Positions 27,651-35,695 are shown, numbered from the stretch's first letter. The stretch: 64,000 bases of DNA from Sphingobacterium sp. (GCA_031286695.1 JAITTY010000011.1:558001-622000); one strand, 5' to 3'. The notes: generated by a model from the sequence alone, not told the origin. Translations and numbers: made by a program.

Positions 27651-29294
27651 TTAATAGGGATATTTTGCCACGAGCGGAATCTGTCTTCCAGGCCCAAATG
27701 CTTTAGGACTAACCCGCAAGATAGGAGGCGCTTGAAAACGTTTGAATTCAGCATTATTAACCAATTTACATACCCTTTCTACTAACGATTTTTCAAAGCC
27801 CATTGCTACAACCTCAGATCCTGCCTTCTCATTTTCGATGAGTTCAAAGAGGATTTGATCCAATAGTTCATATTCCGGTAAGGAGTCTGAATCTTTTTGA
27901 TCTGGCCGAAGTTCCGCAGAAGGCGCTTTTTCAATGGTATTGACTGGAATGATCTCCCGTTCTCGATTGATATAGCGTGCTAAATCGTAGGCTTTGGATT
28001 TGTAAACGTCACCGATCACGGAGATGGAACCCGCCATATCCCCATAGAGGGTGCCATATCCTACAGCAGCTTCACTTTTATTGGATGTATTGAGTAGAAT
28101 ATTACCGAATTTATTGGAAACGGCCATCAAAATTACCGCACGCGCGCGCGCTTGAATATTTTCTTCAGTCGTATCTGGTTGCATTCCTTCAAAAAGAGGA
28201 GCTAGACTATGTTCGTAGGCATTGGCGATATCTTTGATCGGAACAATATAATGTTTGCACCCCGTATTGTTGACGAGGTCCATCGCATCTTTTATCGAAT
28301 GGTCAGAAGAGTAAACCGAAGGCATGAGTATGGCTAATACATTATCGGCCCCCAAAGCCTCACAGGCCAAAGCGGCAACTAAGGCCGAATCTAATCCACC
28401 GGACAAGCCTAAAACGGCTTTTTTGAAACCAGATTTCTGAAAATAATCACGAAGTCCAAGGATCAATGCATCATGGATAAGGGCCATCTCAGCTATAGAC
28501 TCTTTCGAAGAAGCTGTAGTGGAGGTTATATTTTGTTGATGATAGGTGACAAATTGAAGATCCTCTTCAAAGCTTTTTAGTTCGGCAATTTTTGTTCCCT
28601 CATTATCCAGAGCGATTGAGCGACCGTCAAAGATAATATCCATGTGAGCGCCAATCTGATTGACATAAATTAGCGGTCTGCCAGACTTTGCTACCTGTTG
28701 GCTGAGGACCTTGACACGTTCATCAAAATGCGTATAGGAAAAAGGGGAGGCCGCAATGTTGATGAGAAGATCTGGGTTTTCTTTTCTCAGCTCTTCCATC
28801 GGATCGCCAACGTAAGAATTTTCGCCTTCGTCGTCATCCCATAAATCTTCACAGATTGTTAGCGCAATTTTTACGCCGTTCAATTCGATACAATCGAAAC
28901 GTCTGCTGGGTTCAAAATAACGATATTCATCAAATACATCATAATCGGGCAAAAGGCCTTTCTTAACAATGTTTCGGACGGCCCCATGTTCAATAAATAC
29001 AGCGGTATTATAGAGTTCTTTGCCTTCAGGATCGCTGTTTTTAACCGGAGCCCCAATGATGCAGGCAATATCCTGACAATGTGCAGCGATTTGATGAATA
29101 GCTTCATCGCATTGACGTTTAAATGCCTTACTCCGCAAAAGATCCTTGGCGGGATAGCCACCAATTGCGAGTTCGGCAAAAATAATAAGATCAGCTGTCG
29201 CTTCTTTGGCCTGATGGATTGCGCTAATTATTTTTTTAGTATTTGCTTCAAAATTACCGATATGGTAATTCAATTGTGCTAAAGCTATTTTCAT
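27651..29294 (-). CDS. nadE: NAD+ synthase, glutamine-hydrolysing
   Basis: Makes NAD+ from deamido-NAD+, ATP and glutamine, the last step of NAD biosynthesis, in the cytoplasm. The 547-residue protein has an N-terminal nitrilase-like glutaminase domain with the triad Glu41 (FAEL), Lys112 (VKKGLLPDYDVFDE) and Cys148 (LTICEDLWDD). The C-terminal ATP-pyrophosphatase domain has the P-loop LGLSGGLDSAL (about 296-305) and the GNxxAR-like region QARARAVILM. Length and domain order are normal for the two-domain form. It is monocistronic. A possible promoter -7 element (TAAATTTG, complement of 29349-29356) lies about 55 bp upstream, without a clear -33 partner. Confidence 0.96.
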   Translation of the reverse strand: MKIALAQLNYHIGNFEANTKKIISAIHQAKEATADLIIFAELAIGGYPAKDLLRSKAFKRQCDEAIHQIAAHCQDIACIIGAPVKNSDPEGKELYNTAVFIEHGAVRNIVKKGLLPDYDVFDEYRYFEPSRRFDCIELNGVKIALTICEDLWDDDEGENSYVGDPMEELRKENPDLLINIAASPFSYTHFDERVKVLSQQVAKSGRPLIYVNQIGAHMDIIFDGRSIALDNEGTKIAELKSFEEDLQFVTYHQQNITSTTASSKESIAEMALIHDALILGLRDYFQKSGFKKAVLGLSGGLDSALVAALACEALGADNVLAILMPSVYSSDHSIKDAMDLVNNTGCKHYIVPIKDIANAYEHSLAPLFEGMQPDTTEENIQARARAVILMAVSNKFGNILLNTSNKSEAAVGYGTLYGDMAGSISVIGDVYKSKAYDLARYINREREIIPVNTIEKAPSAELRPDQKDSDSLPEYELLDQILFELIENEKAGSEVVAMGFEKSLVERVCKLVNNAEFKRFQAPPILRVSPKAFGPGRQIPLVAKYPY

Positions 29295-29604
29295 ATGCTA
29301 TTAATCGTCTAACTAAAATGAGATACCAATAGATGTAGGATCTTCGTACAAATTTATTTCTTTTTTTTGATACTCCGCCTGAACTGATGGGAATAAAAGC
29401 GTTAACTATTTTCGGATCTAAAAACTTTGTAGTACAATATCTCAACAGTGTAACATTGTGCTGGACCAGCACGGAAAAGATTCGGCAGAAGGTGGGTCTA
29501 TATGTGTAAACCGACAAATCGGCTATGGAGGCATATTTACATGGATAAGGATGTGCTAAAATGTTTTAACATAATTTTAACAACGTTAAATGCTGTTAAA
29601 TTTC

Positions 29605-29635
29605 TTGACATGAACGCCAATGTGTAGTACCTTTG
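29605..29635 (+). promoter_or_regulatory. Consensus Bacteroidota promoter
   Basis: TTG at 29605-29607 and TACCTTTG at 29628-29635 with a 20-bp spacer fit the Bacteroidota primary-sigma consensus TTG-N19-21-TANNTTTG exactly. Transcription should start near 29642. There is no ATG frame downstream before the terminator. Confidence 0.7.
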
Positions 29636-29641
29636 ATATAT

Positions 29642-29750
29642 CAAAAGAAACGAAAGATATTTTAAAATAATATATAAAGAACTTTTCATAATTTAGGTTA
29701 ATAATTGGTTAGGTAAAGCTCGGAGTTCCCCACTTCGAGCTTTTATTTTT
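29642..29750 (+). ncRNA. Predicted small non-coding RNA, about 105 nt
   Basis: Bounded by a consensus promoter ending at 29635 and an intrinsic terminator at 29715-29750. The interval has no start codon and no translated frame of note. Its 5' part is A/T-rich and largely unpaired by eye; the 3' part has GGTTAATAATTGGTTAGG before the terminator hairpin. I cannot match it to a named RNA family. Alternatives are a processed leader or an antisense RNA to the start-less frame just beyond it. Confidence 0.42.
29715..29750 (+). terminator. Rho-independent terminator of the predicted small RNA
   Basis: An 11-bp stem AAAGCTCGGAG/CTTCGAGCTTT (29715-29725 with 29733-29743, one G-U pair) with loop TTCCCCA is followed by a T-rich tract. 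No protein gene precedes it on this strand for over 2.5 kb, so it must end a non-coding transcript. Confidence 0.75.
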
Positions 29751-29761
29751 TTAGCTAAGTT

Positions 29762-29965
29762 TCATTCTTTTTCAAGTCTAATTTGGATCATACTATTACC
29801 GCACAAGAGCGATTTTTGGTTAGGTAATTGTAGCTCATGCCATTTTTTCTCTTTAATTTTTAGGTCTAACAAAGTAGGATCAAAGGGCGGCCAAGTTTGG
29901 TCTTTTGACAGTGCTTTTAGGCTTAAGTTGGTACCCCTATGTTCCAGTTTTGATGTTATCTTGAT
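29762..29965 (-). pseudogene. Possible protein-coding remnant without start codon
   Basis: A 67-codon open frame on the minus strand ends at a TGA at 29762 and has no usable ATG; upstream in frame it meets a TAA just before 29965. Its translation has protein-like composition (TWPPFDPTLLDLKIKEKKW, then LQLPNQKSLLCGN), suggesting the C-terminal end of a decayed secreted protein. No family is recognised. Chance openness of an AT-rich gap remains possible. Confidence 0.22.
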
Positions 29966-30036
29966 TATTTATAACTGGGCAATTATAGCAATGATCAAAA
30001 AGTCAACTTGTAGGTTTTTATCTTTTCGTAAAGCAA

Positions 30037-30076
30037 TAATAAGGGGGCTAGGATTTGTAGATCCTAGCCCCCTATT
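30037..30076 (-). terminator. Hairpin terminator downstream of FKBP gene
   Basis: A GC-rich stem of 12 perfect pairs, 16 with one bulge, joins GGGGGCTAGGAT (from 30043) to ATCCTAGCCCCC (30061-30072) with a 6-nt loop. On the minus strand it is followed by TTATTATT, a weak T tract. It lies about 40 bp past the stop of the FKBP gene at 30115. Confidence 0.65.
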
Positions 30077-30114
30077 AATGTAATGAAGACTATTTTTTAG
30101 TAGTTCATATATCT

Positions 30115-30708
30115 TTATTTGATGTCCGTTACTTCAATTACAAAATCCAATGGGGAGTTTGCCGGAATAGTTCCCACAGATTGGTTTTGGTATCCATATA
30201 GCGAAGGTGCCATGATATGAATTTTGCTGCCTTTTTGTAGGCCTTTTTCCGTTAAACCGCCCAATTTCATGTCACCGATTTTTTGCGGAGCAAATGCAAA
30301 GGTCCATGCAGGAATAATAGTGCTGTAAAATGGATATTGATATCCTGTGTTTGTGATGATTTCAAATTCTTTGGCAGTATCTGTTTGATCAAATACACTT
30401 CCACTCAATAATTTTCCAACGTATTTTACAGTCGGTTTAAATTTTAAGTATTTGCCGTCCAATGTGTCCACCACTTTATATTCATAATTTCCTGTTCCTT
30501 CGGATAGAATTTCATACCAAATTCCTGTTTCGCTGTTGTATTGTGCATCAGGGTAATTTTGGCTGACGTAATTTTTAAGTGTTACAGAATCCGTCTTAAA
30601 TTGTGCACTCGCATCATAAACAGGAGCATCGTCGCTTTTGTTACAGCTGACAATAAGGAAAGCGATTGCTGCAATTCCCATGAATAGTGGTGATAACAGT
30701 TTTTTCAT
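30115..30708 (-). CDS. FKBP-type peptidyl-prolyl isomerase lipoprotein
   Basis: Envelope lipoprotein of 197 residues with an FKBP-type prolyl isomerase domain. The signal peptide ends AFLIVSC (lipidated Cys about 22), then CNKSDDAP. The FKBP fold covers about residues 60-197: GIWYEILSEGTG, VKYVGKLLSGSVFDQTD, IPAWTFAF, GLTEKGLQKGSKIHIMAPSLYGY and the closing IPANSPLDFVIEVTDI. It would assist folding of outer-membrane or periplasmic proteins. A related gene follows about 200 bp upstream in the same direction, each with its own terminator. The substrate is unknown, and activity may be weak because the central loops are rearranged. Confidence 0.88.
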   Translation of the reverse strand: MKKLLSPLFMGIAAIAFLIVSCNKSDDAPVYDASAQFKTDSVTLKNYVSQNYPDAQYNSETGIWYEILSEGTGNYEYKVVDTLDGKYLKFKPTVKYVGKLLSGSVFDQTDTAKEFEIITNTGYQYPFYSTIIPAWTFAFAPQKIGDMKLGGLTEKGLQKGSKIHIMAPSLYGYQNQSVGTIPANSPLDFVIEVTDIK

Positions 30709-30854
30709 TGTATTTTTTATTGGTTTTTCAAGGAAAAGCTATTTTCTTTATGAAAGTAGCTTTGCAAATGTATATTATTTTTTCTTCGTTAAAAGTTTTC
30801 GCGTTAATAATTAACATTTTGATACAGTAATTTACACTTCTGAACGCGGAGTCA

Positions 30855-30888
30855 CAAAAAAGCCATTCTCACTAGGAAAATGGCTTTG
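30855..30888 (-). terminator. Rho-independent terminator after upstream FKBP gene
   Basis: On the minus strand AAAGCCATTTTC pairs with GAGAATGGCTTT (one G-U pair), followed by a T-run. It is about 25 bp past the stop of the gene at 30911-31597. Confidence 0.8.
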
Positions 30889-30910
30889 ATGAATGCATTG
30901 TTTGTGTTTC

Positions 30911-31597
30911 TTAGTTGGAAGTTGCAGCTCCAATAGTTAACAATTCGATCGTATATACAACAGGTGTGTTTTTAGGTACAGTTACTTTCTCACTGCCTTT
31001 GGTATATTCATCTTGATCAAAAGTATAATAAGAAGGTGCAATGAAAGTTATTTTATCTCCTTTTTGTAGTCCTTTTGGAAGTAAGCCATGTGGATAGTAA
31101 TCTCTTCCGTCTTGTTTAATTACTGGAGGTGTAAAGGCTCTCATCCATCCTATATTGTAAATTCCGATTGCCTTATAAATGTTTGTATAAACAGCCGGTG
31201 TTCCAGCAGGATTTTTATCGAAAACAGTTCCGTTCATTAACTCTCCTTGAAAGTTAAATGTTGCAGCAAATGGTGTAATCGCAGGGCCGTTATTTGTTAA
31301 CGTAATACCATAGGTATACGGAGTAGCGGTTTCTTTAGCATATTCAATTTTGTACCACATTCCTTTTGAAAGGGAAGAGTCTGAACGCATTGCGTCATTA
31401 CCCCATTTTTGCTTTGCATATGCTTCTAAAATTGGCGCTTGAATTTTATATAATGAGTCTATTCTTGCTTTCTCCTTTTTCACAGCTTCTTCTTGCTGTT
31501 TGTAATAGGCGTCCCAATCAAAATTATCTTTATTACAAGCTGTAAAAAGAATGCCCAGAGACAAAAACGCCATTAAAAGTTTTGTGATATTTTTCAT
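30911..31597 (-). CDS. FKBP-like lipoprotein, prolyl isomerase family
   Basis: A 228-residue lipoprotein (LGILFTAC, Cys about 21) with a predicted coiled-coil-like helical stretch (about 28-55: YKQQEEAVKKEKARIDSLYK) before an FKBP-like domain: GMWYKIEYAKE, FNFQGELMNGTVFDKN, IGWMRAFTPPV, GLLPKGLQKGDKITFIAPSYY and VPKNTPVVYTIELL. It is a divergent relative of the 30115 gene, sharing the LQKG(S/D)KI motif, and probably arose by tandem duplication. The charged helix after the lipid anchor may hold the domain away from the membrane. Its client proteins are unknown. Confidence 0.85.
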   Translation of the reverse strand: MKNITKLLMAFLSLGILFTACNKDNFDWDAYYKQQEEAVKKEKARIDSLYKIQAPILEAYAKQKWGNDAMRSDSSLSKGMWYKIEYAKETATPYTYGITLTNNGPAITPFAATFNFQGELMNGTVFDKNPAGTPAVYTNIYKAIGIYNIGWMRAFTPPVIKQDGRDYYPHGLLPKGLQKGDKITFIAPSYYTFDQDEYTKGSEKVTVPKNTPVVYTIELLTIGAATSN

Positions 31598-31672
31598 AAT
31601 TTCTTAAAGTGTGTATTAATTATAAAATCCAAAACGCAGGAATAAAGGAGTTCGCTACAAGTAAATGTTAAA

Positions 31673-32140
31673 TTATTCTAAAAAAGCAGATAACTCCTTT
31701 GAATTCAGGTATTTTTGTTGTATACTTTTTAGACGAAATTCACTATCAAAACGTAGGAGAGTTGGAAAGATCATATTTCTTCCCTGCAGCAACTGTAATG
31801 CTAGCGGGTGGTATTGTCCAGTTTTCTTTCTTTTGTTTTTGGGCCTTCATATACTGTTGTCAAAAGCAAGATCCTGAATAGATTCAGCGTCTAAGTGAAC
31901 GGCATAGTAGCGCTTGTTAATTAGTTGGACAATCTCCTTTTTTGTAAAGATTTCTTGTTCCATTTTCCGGCAGTAGCTACACCAATCTGTATGAATAAAG
32001 AGCAGTGTCTCGCGTGGTGAAATGGCCAAAAGTGAATCCAGTTGCGTAAAATCAATCCAATTTATCCGCTCCTGTCCATAATGACAGAGCGGATAAAAGA
32101 ATAGGATCAAGAGCACATATATTCTTTGGAAATGCTTCAT
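31673..32140 (-). pseudogene. Thioredoxin-like gene split by an in-frame TGA
   Basis: The frame from 32140 encodes a signal peptide (residues 1-22), a thioredoxin-fold segment with the redox motif WCSYCRKME and AVHLDAES, then stops at a TGA (31847-31849) after 97 codons. The same frame continues without further stops for 57 codons to a TAA at 31673-31675. This extension encodes GQYHPLALQLLQG, then IFPTLLRFDSEF with the cis-Pro region (FPT) and a final helix (LNSKELSAFLE), that is, the missing half of a thioredoxin-like domain. A full protein would be about 155 residues, the normal size. The gene is 14 bp after the TonB receptor. A nonsense mutation, a sequence error or UGA read-through are the alternatives. 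Confidence 0.75.
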
Positions 32141-32154
32141 ATCCCAAATTTATG

Positions 32155-34491
32155 TTAATGAAAATGACCAACACGAAGTCCAAACGTGTAGGTACGGGGG
32201 CGTGTTGGACCATAGATATAATCTGAATCACGGAGCGCTCCCTTGTCGAAGTCCTTCTGGAAAGCATTGAACATGTTTTGTACCCCACCGAAGATTTCAA
32301 TGCTGAAATCCTTATGTATTGAAAAAGTGTAGCCCAGACGGAGATTTAATTCCACAAAGTCCCGGGCATTTTTAAGCGTCATCACATCCTGTTGAATATG
32401 TGGAACAATCATTTTTCCAGTGTACACGCCTGTCAGATCGATCGCAAATTGTTTGGTCGCCTTTAGATTACTGTTCATATAGCCATAAATATTGGGTGTA
32501 CGGACATATTTCTTGGTGAGGATATCCTGTCCATCTTCTTTTCCCTCATAGATAAGTTGGTCTTTCTTATAGCGTGAGCGCTGGATCGTTCCGCCGGTTT
32601 GGAAGGAAAACCAGGAGGACGGCGCGATATTGATTTCAATATTGGAACCATACACCCGGGCTCCTTCACCATTTTGCATTTCCTGGATGATCAATCCATC
32701 TTTTTCAGATGCCATGACGTTGACAAACTGGTTGTTTAGATCCGTGTAGAATCCCTCCACGAGCAAACTTGTTTGTACATTTCCAAAATTTTTGTTGTAA
32801 CTAAATGAACCTGTATACGCATTGGAGTATTCTGTTTTTAGGTTTTCACCGATCAATACAAATACTTGGTTCCCACCAATGGAAGTGACGTGCATGTCCT
32901 CATTAAATGCCTGTGGTGCGCGGAAGCCGCGAGCGTAGCCCCCTCTAAATTGAAGATCTTTTGTGATATCATACAAGACTGTCAACCGTGGGCTAAAAGT
33001 ACCAAAGCGCTGATCTGAGTTTCGGTCTATACCTGCGAGACTATACTTGCCGTCAACATAGGTATAATCATATCGTGCTCCAATTAAAGTTTTAAAATTG
33101 CTTAAGGGCTTCCATTCATACTGGGCATAACTGCCTAGCCCTTTGTTCTGCTGATCAATAGTACGTTTATAACCCGGTATTTCATCTTGGGTATCGTTGT
33201 ATGAAAACTCCACTCCAGCAGTAAATACATCTCGTTCAAAGTTGTAGGTATATTGTCCCCCGGCAACTAGCGCGATATCATTTGTTTTTCCATAGGCGTT
33301 TGCGGCTAATGTGCTGTCGGCAAGTGTTGTTCCGCCTCCAAGACCGCCATAGTAGCTGTCGCGAACAGTTTTTTGCACAGAGCCATACAACGACATTTTT
33401 TGCTTATAATCTGTGGAATAATGATCGTACGTGATTCCGCCAACAAGCGAACTGGTTTCCAATTGCTCGGTGATTTGCGTCAGATGCGGTACCTTATCGA
33501 GTTGATCACCACCGCGCCGGAACTCATTCACGGTGCTGAAATCTACCGTTATCTTATCAAGATCACTTGGTTTGTAAAATAGCTTTGTGCCGAAAGTGGT
33601 GTTACGGAGTTTGGTTATTTCCGAAAAACCATCACCATTGGCATCGTAAGCTTCCCGATTACGGTGCATACCGTAGAATGTGGCTCCTCTTTTGAGATCT
33701 TCCGAAACGGTGGAGGTATTAAAATCAACTGTATTATCCCAGCTTTTGCCACCAATGAGTGAGTTGGTGGATTTGACTTGCCAATCGTTTTCGACAGGGT
33801 CTTTTGTAATAATATTGATTGTTCCAGCGATCGCATTGGCTCCAAATAGTGCCGAACCGCCACTGCGTACAACCTCAATACGATCGATCATACTTGTTGG
33901 AATCTGATCTAATCCATATACGCTATTTAGTGCGGAAAATACGGCCCTACTATTGATCAATATTTGTGAATAGGGGCCTTCGAGACCATTAAGCCGGACC
34001 TGTGAAAAACCACAATTCTGGCAATTGTTTTCTACCCGTACACCCGGCTGATAATTCAACGTTTCCGACATGGCGACAGATTGTGTCGCATTAAATAATT
34101 TTGGACCTATGACATTGACAACCACAGGCGCGTCCTTACGTTTGACACCATAGCGTGTAGCCGAAACAACAACTTCATCCAAATTGAGGTTGTCTTCATC
34201 GAGCTGGATTTGTAATGGAGCTTTTAGGGTGTCTAAAGAGATAACCTTAATGAAGGAGCGATAGCCCACTGCTGATATATTTAAGGTTACTTTTTGCGTT
34301 GGTATTGCAGACAGCTTAAAGTATCCATCGGTATCAGATGTAGTTGCGAGCTTGCTGTTTTTTAAAGTGAGGGTACCGGAAGGAATCGCCTCATGATTTT
34401 TGTTGAATAAGTAGCCTTCAAGTTTTGACTGGGCATATATAGTGGATGTACTAGCCAGTAATGTGGCCAATAAAGTGTATTGCTTTAGCAT
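32155..34491 (-). CDS. TonB-dependent outer-membrane receptor with NCQNCG plug motif
   Basis: Outer-membrane receptor of 778 residues, not of the SusC type. It has a signal peptide to about residue 21, a carboxypeptidase-regulatory-like domain (25-100: GYLFNKNHEAIPSGTLTLKN), the TonB box DEVVVSATR (about 105-113) and a plug with the striking motif ENNCQNCGFSQVRLNGLEG (Cys157, Cys160) and SGGSALFGANAIAGTINII. The 22-strand barrel ends TYFGLRVGHFH-like, at RTYTFGLRVG. Paired plug cysteines suggest metal or redox-sensitive ligand handling, but the substrate is not known. A thioredoxin-like gene follows after 14 bp and a small His-containing membrane protein gene precedes it by 370 bp on the same strand, which suggests one functional cassette. 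Confidence 0.92.
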   Translation of the reverse strand: MLKQYTLLATLLASTSTIYAQSKLEGYLFNKNHEAIPSGTLTLKNSKLATTSDTDGYFKLSAIPTQKVTLNISAVGYRSFIKVISLDTLKAPLQIQLDEDNLNLDEVVVSATRYGVKRKDAPVVVNVIGPKLFNATQSVAMSETLNYQPGVRVENNCQNCGFSQVRLNGLEGPYSQILINSRAVFSALNSVYGLDQIPTSMIDRIEVVRSGGSALFGANAIAGTINIITKDPVENDWQVKSTNSLIGGKSWDNTVDFNTSTVSEDLKRGATFYGMHRNREAYDANGDGFSEITKLRNTTFGTKLFYKPSDLDKITVDFSTVNEFRRGGDQLDKVPHLTQITEQLETSSLVGGITYDHYSTDYKQKMSLYGSVQKTVRDSYYGGLGGGTTLADSTLAANAYGKTNDIALVAGGQYTYNFERDVFTAGVEFSYNDTQDEIPGYKRTIDQQNKGLGSYAQYEWKPLSNFKTLIGARYDYTYVDGKYSLAGIDRNSDQRFGTFSPRLTVLYDITKDLQFRGGYARGFRAPQAFNEDMHVTSIGGNQVFVLIGENLKTEYSNAYTGSFSYNKNFGNVQTSLLVEGFYTDLNNQFVNVMASEKDGLIIQEMQNGEGARVYGSNIEINIAPSSWFSFQTGGTIQRSRYKKDQLIYEGKEDGQDILTKKYVRTPNIYGYMNSNLKATKQFAIDLTGVYTGKMIVPHIQQDVMTLKNARDFVELNLRLGYTFSIHKDFSIEIFGGVQNMFNAFQKDFDKGALRDSDYIYGPTRPRTYTFGLRVGHFH

Positions 34492-34861
34492 CGTAATTTT
34501 ATAAAAATTTTAAAAATACAAGCCTCATATAGAATCGTCTATTCCCCGTTATGAACGGCGTTCAAGGTATTGGACGCTGGTAGGAAACAAGAAAATAAAT
34601 GTTTCGCTGCAAGGTTGTTTATACCAAGGAGTTCATTGAAACCATTGTGAGGGAGTTCAATGAAGGCTGTCGCCCTGGCATTAAAGATAATTCTCGAAAA
34701 GGAGGCCAATAAGAAATTGCATCAAAGATGGTGTACCGATAACTGTATTGCATACGATAGAAATAGAATTACGTTACCAGACGCATGCAGTATGGCCTGC
34801 TTATTTTGCGTCGAGTTTTGTTATTCTAGGATACAGGTCCTCGAAATCTCTGATTTTAGTT
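34492..34861 (+). mobile_element. Gap with possible transposase remnant
   Basis: This 370-bp gap splits the small-membrane-protein gene from the receptor gene. On the plus strand a frame from the ATG at about 34599 reads VVYTKEFIETIVREFNEG and then, past a stop, EIASKMVYR, like the N-terminal helix-turn-helix of small transposase OrfA proteins. It is short and broken, and no inverted repeats were identified. The assignment is tentative; the stretch may be plain intergenic DNA. Confidence 0.2.
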
Positions 34862-35224
34862 TTATGCTAAGCTGGGGGGACCACGTAAGTGGTGATAGTC
34901 AATGGTTGAGGTAATCGCTTCCGGACAAAAGGAACTATAGCGTGTCTGTTTTACTTCGCGGGGAACCGGAAGTTCAAGGACGGTAAATTCGGTCTGTACG
35001 TAAGTATTGTGATAGATGACATTCAGGTATTCGATCTGGTCATCTGTTTCTTGTGGCTTTTGTTTCTTGGTAAAATCATAAGGGTGGGTGTGCATGACAA
35101 TTTCACCGGTTGATTTTACCTCTTTGTGCATAAAAACAACACCCGAAATAATAATCAGCGACATTAATACCAATTGGCAAAATGCGATAAGCTGACGCGG
35201 GGATTTCGTTGTTTTTCGGTACAT
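34862..35224 (-). CDS. Small membrane-anchored protein with HTHP and RGPP motifs
   Basis: A 120-residue protein with one N-terminal membrane segment (about 12-32, LIAFCQLVLMSLIIISGVVF) and a predicted extracytoplasmic tail. The tail opens with GEIVMHTHPYDF (His45, His47) and ends with YHHLRGPPSLA, two features that look conserved rather than random. I do not recognise a named family. It precedes the NCQNCG receptor and thioredoxin-like genes on the same strand, so a role in the same uptake or metal/redox function is likely but inferred. The start ATG sits at the T-tract of the panD terminator, so it needs its own promoter or read-through. Confidence 0.7.
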   Translation of the reverse strand: MYRKTTKSPRQLIAFCQLVLMSLIIISGVVFMHKEVKSTGEIVMHTHPYDFTKKQKPQETDDQIEYLNVIYHNTYVQTEFTVLELPVPREVKQTRYSSFCPEAITSTIDYHHLRGPPSLA

Positions 35225-35228
35225 AAAA

Positions 35229-35254
35229 AAGCGCTACTTTTTAGGGTAACGCTT
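35229..35254 (-). terminator. Terminator after panC-panD
   Basis: On the minus strand AAGCGTTAC pairs with GTAGCGCTT (one mismatch) and is followed by TTTTTTAT. It lies about 90 bp past the panD stop; its T tract runs into the start of the next gene. Confidence 0.65.
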
Positions 35255-35344
35255 CAAAAATACGATTTTATTTTGTGAGTAGGAATGCAATGCGTATTAA
35301 AAAAATATGAAGTATCAATACGCTAGGCTTGCATCTTTTCTCGA

Positions 35345-35695
35345 TTATTTAATCAGATGATTGTTGTCGTCTGGAAATACAACAGAAGGTTTGAACTGTT
35401 TGGCTTCCTCAAAGTCCATGTTTGCGTAGGAAATGATGATGACGATATCGCCAACTTGAACCAGACGTGCGGCAGCACCATTCAAACAAATAATACCTGA
35501 TCCACGTTGACCGGGGATAACGTATGTTTCAAGACGGGCTCCATTATTGTTGTTTACGATTTGAACTTTCTCGTTAGCGATGATATTTGCGGCATCCATC
35601 AAATCTTCATCTATTGTGATACTACCCACATAATTCAATTCCGCTTGTGTGACTTTAACGCGGTGAATCTTGGATTTCATTACTTCTATTACCAT
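35345..35695 (-). CDS. panD: Aspartate 1-decarboxylase
   Basis: Converts L-aspartate to beta-alanine for pantothenate and coenzyme A. The 116-residue proenzyme has the self-cleavage site Gly24-Ser25 in NYVGSITID, giving the pyruvoyl cofactor, at the same position as in E. coli PanD, which supports the chosen start. Other expected features are SKIHRVKVTQAELNY, then YVIPGQRGSGIICLNGAAARLVQVGD. It lies 44 bp after panC in the same direction, so both beta-alanine supply and its use are in one operon. A terminator follows. Confidence 0.96.
   Translation of the reverse strand: MVIEVMKSKIHRVKVTQAELNYVGSITIDEDLMDAANIIANEKVQIVNNNNGARLETYVIPGQRGSGIICLNGAAARLVQVGDIVIIISYANMDFEEAKQFKPSVVFPDDNNHLIK

Larger units (their letters stand above)
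29295..30036. other. Gene-poor gap with a predicted small RNA
   Basis: About 740 bp without an intact gene. It contains a strong promoter/terminator pair predicting a small RNA (29605-29750) and a start-less minus-strand open frame (29762-29965). Nothing else recognisable is seen; the open frame at 29254-29517 on the minus strand overlaps the nadE start and looks spurious. Confidence 0.6.

Noticed and set aside
29254..29517. Minus-strand 87-codon frame upstream of nadE
   Set aside because: It overlaps the nadE start, has no signal or domain, and its composition looks random.
31847..31849. TGA as a selenocysteine codon
   Set aside because: It is not within the redox motif and no hairpin of the required type was seen just after it.
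31665..31881. Two plus-strand open frames of 60-70 codons
   Set aside because: They are antisense to the C-terminal half of the thioredoxin-like gene, which explains the openness better.
34660..34914. Plus-strand 84-codon frame rich in Cys
   Set aside because: It runs into the antisense of the small membrane-protein gene and has no domain; frame changes upstream fit a remnant better.
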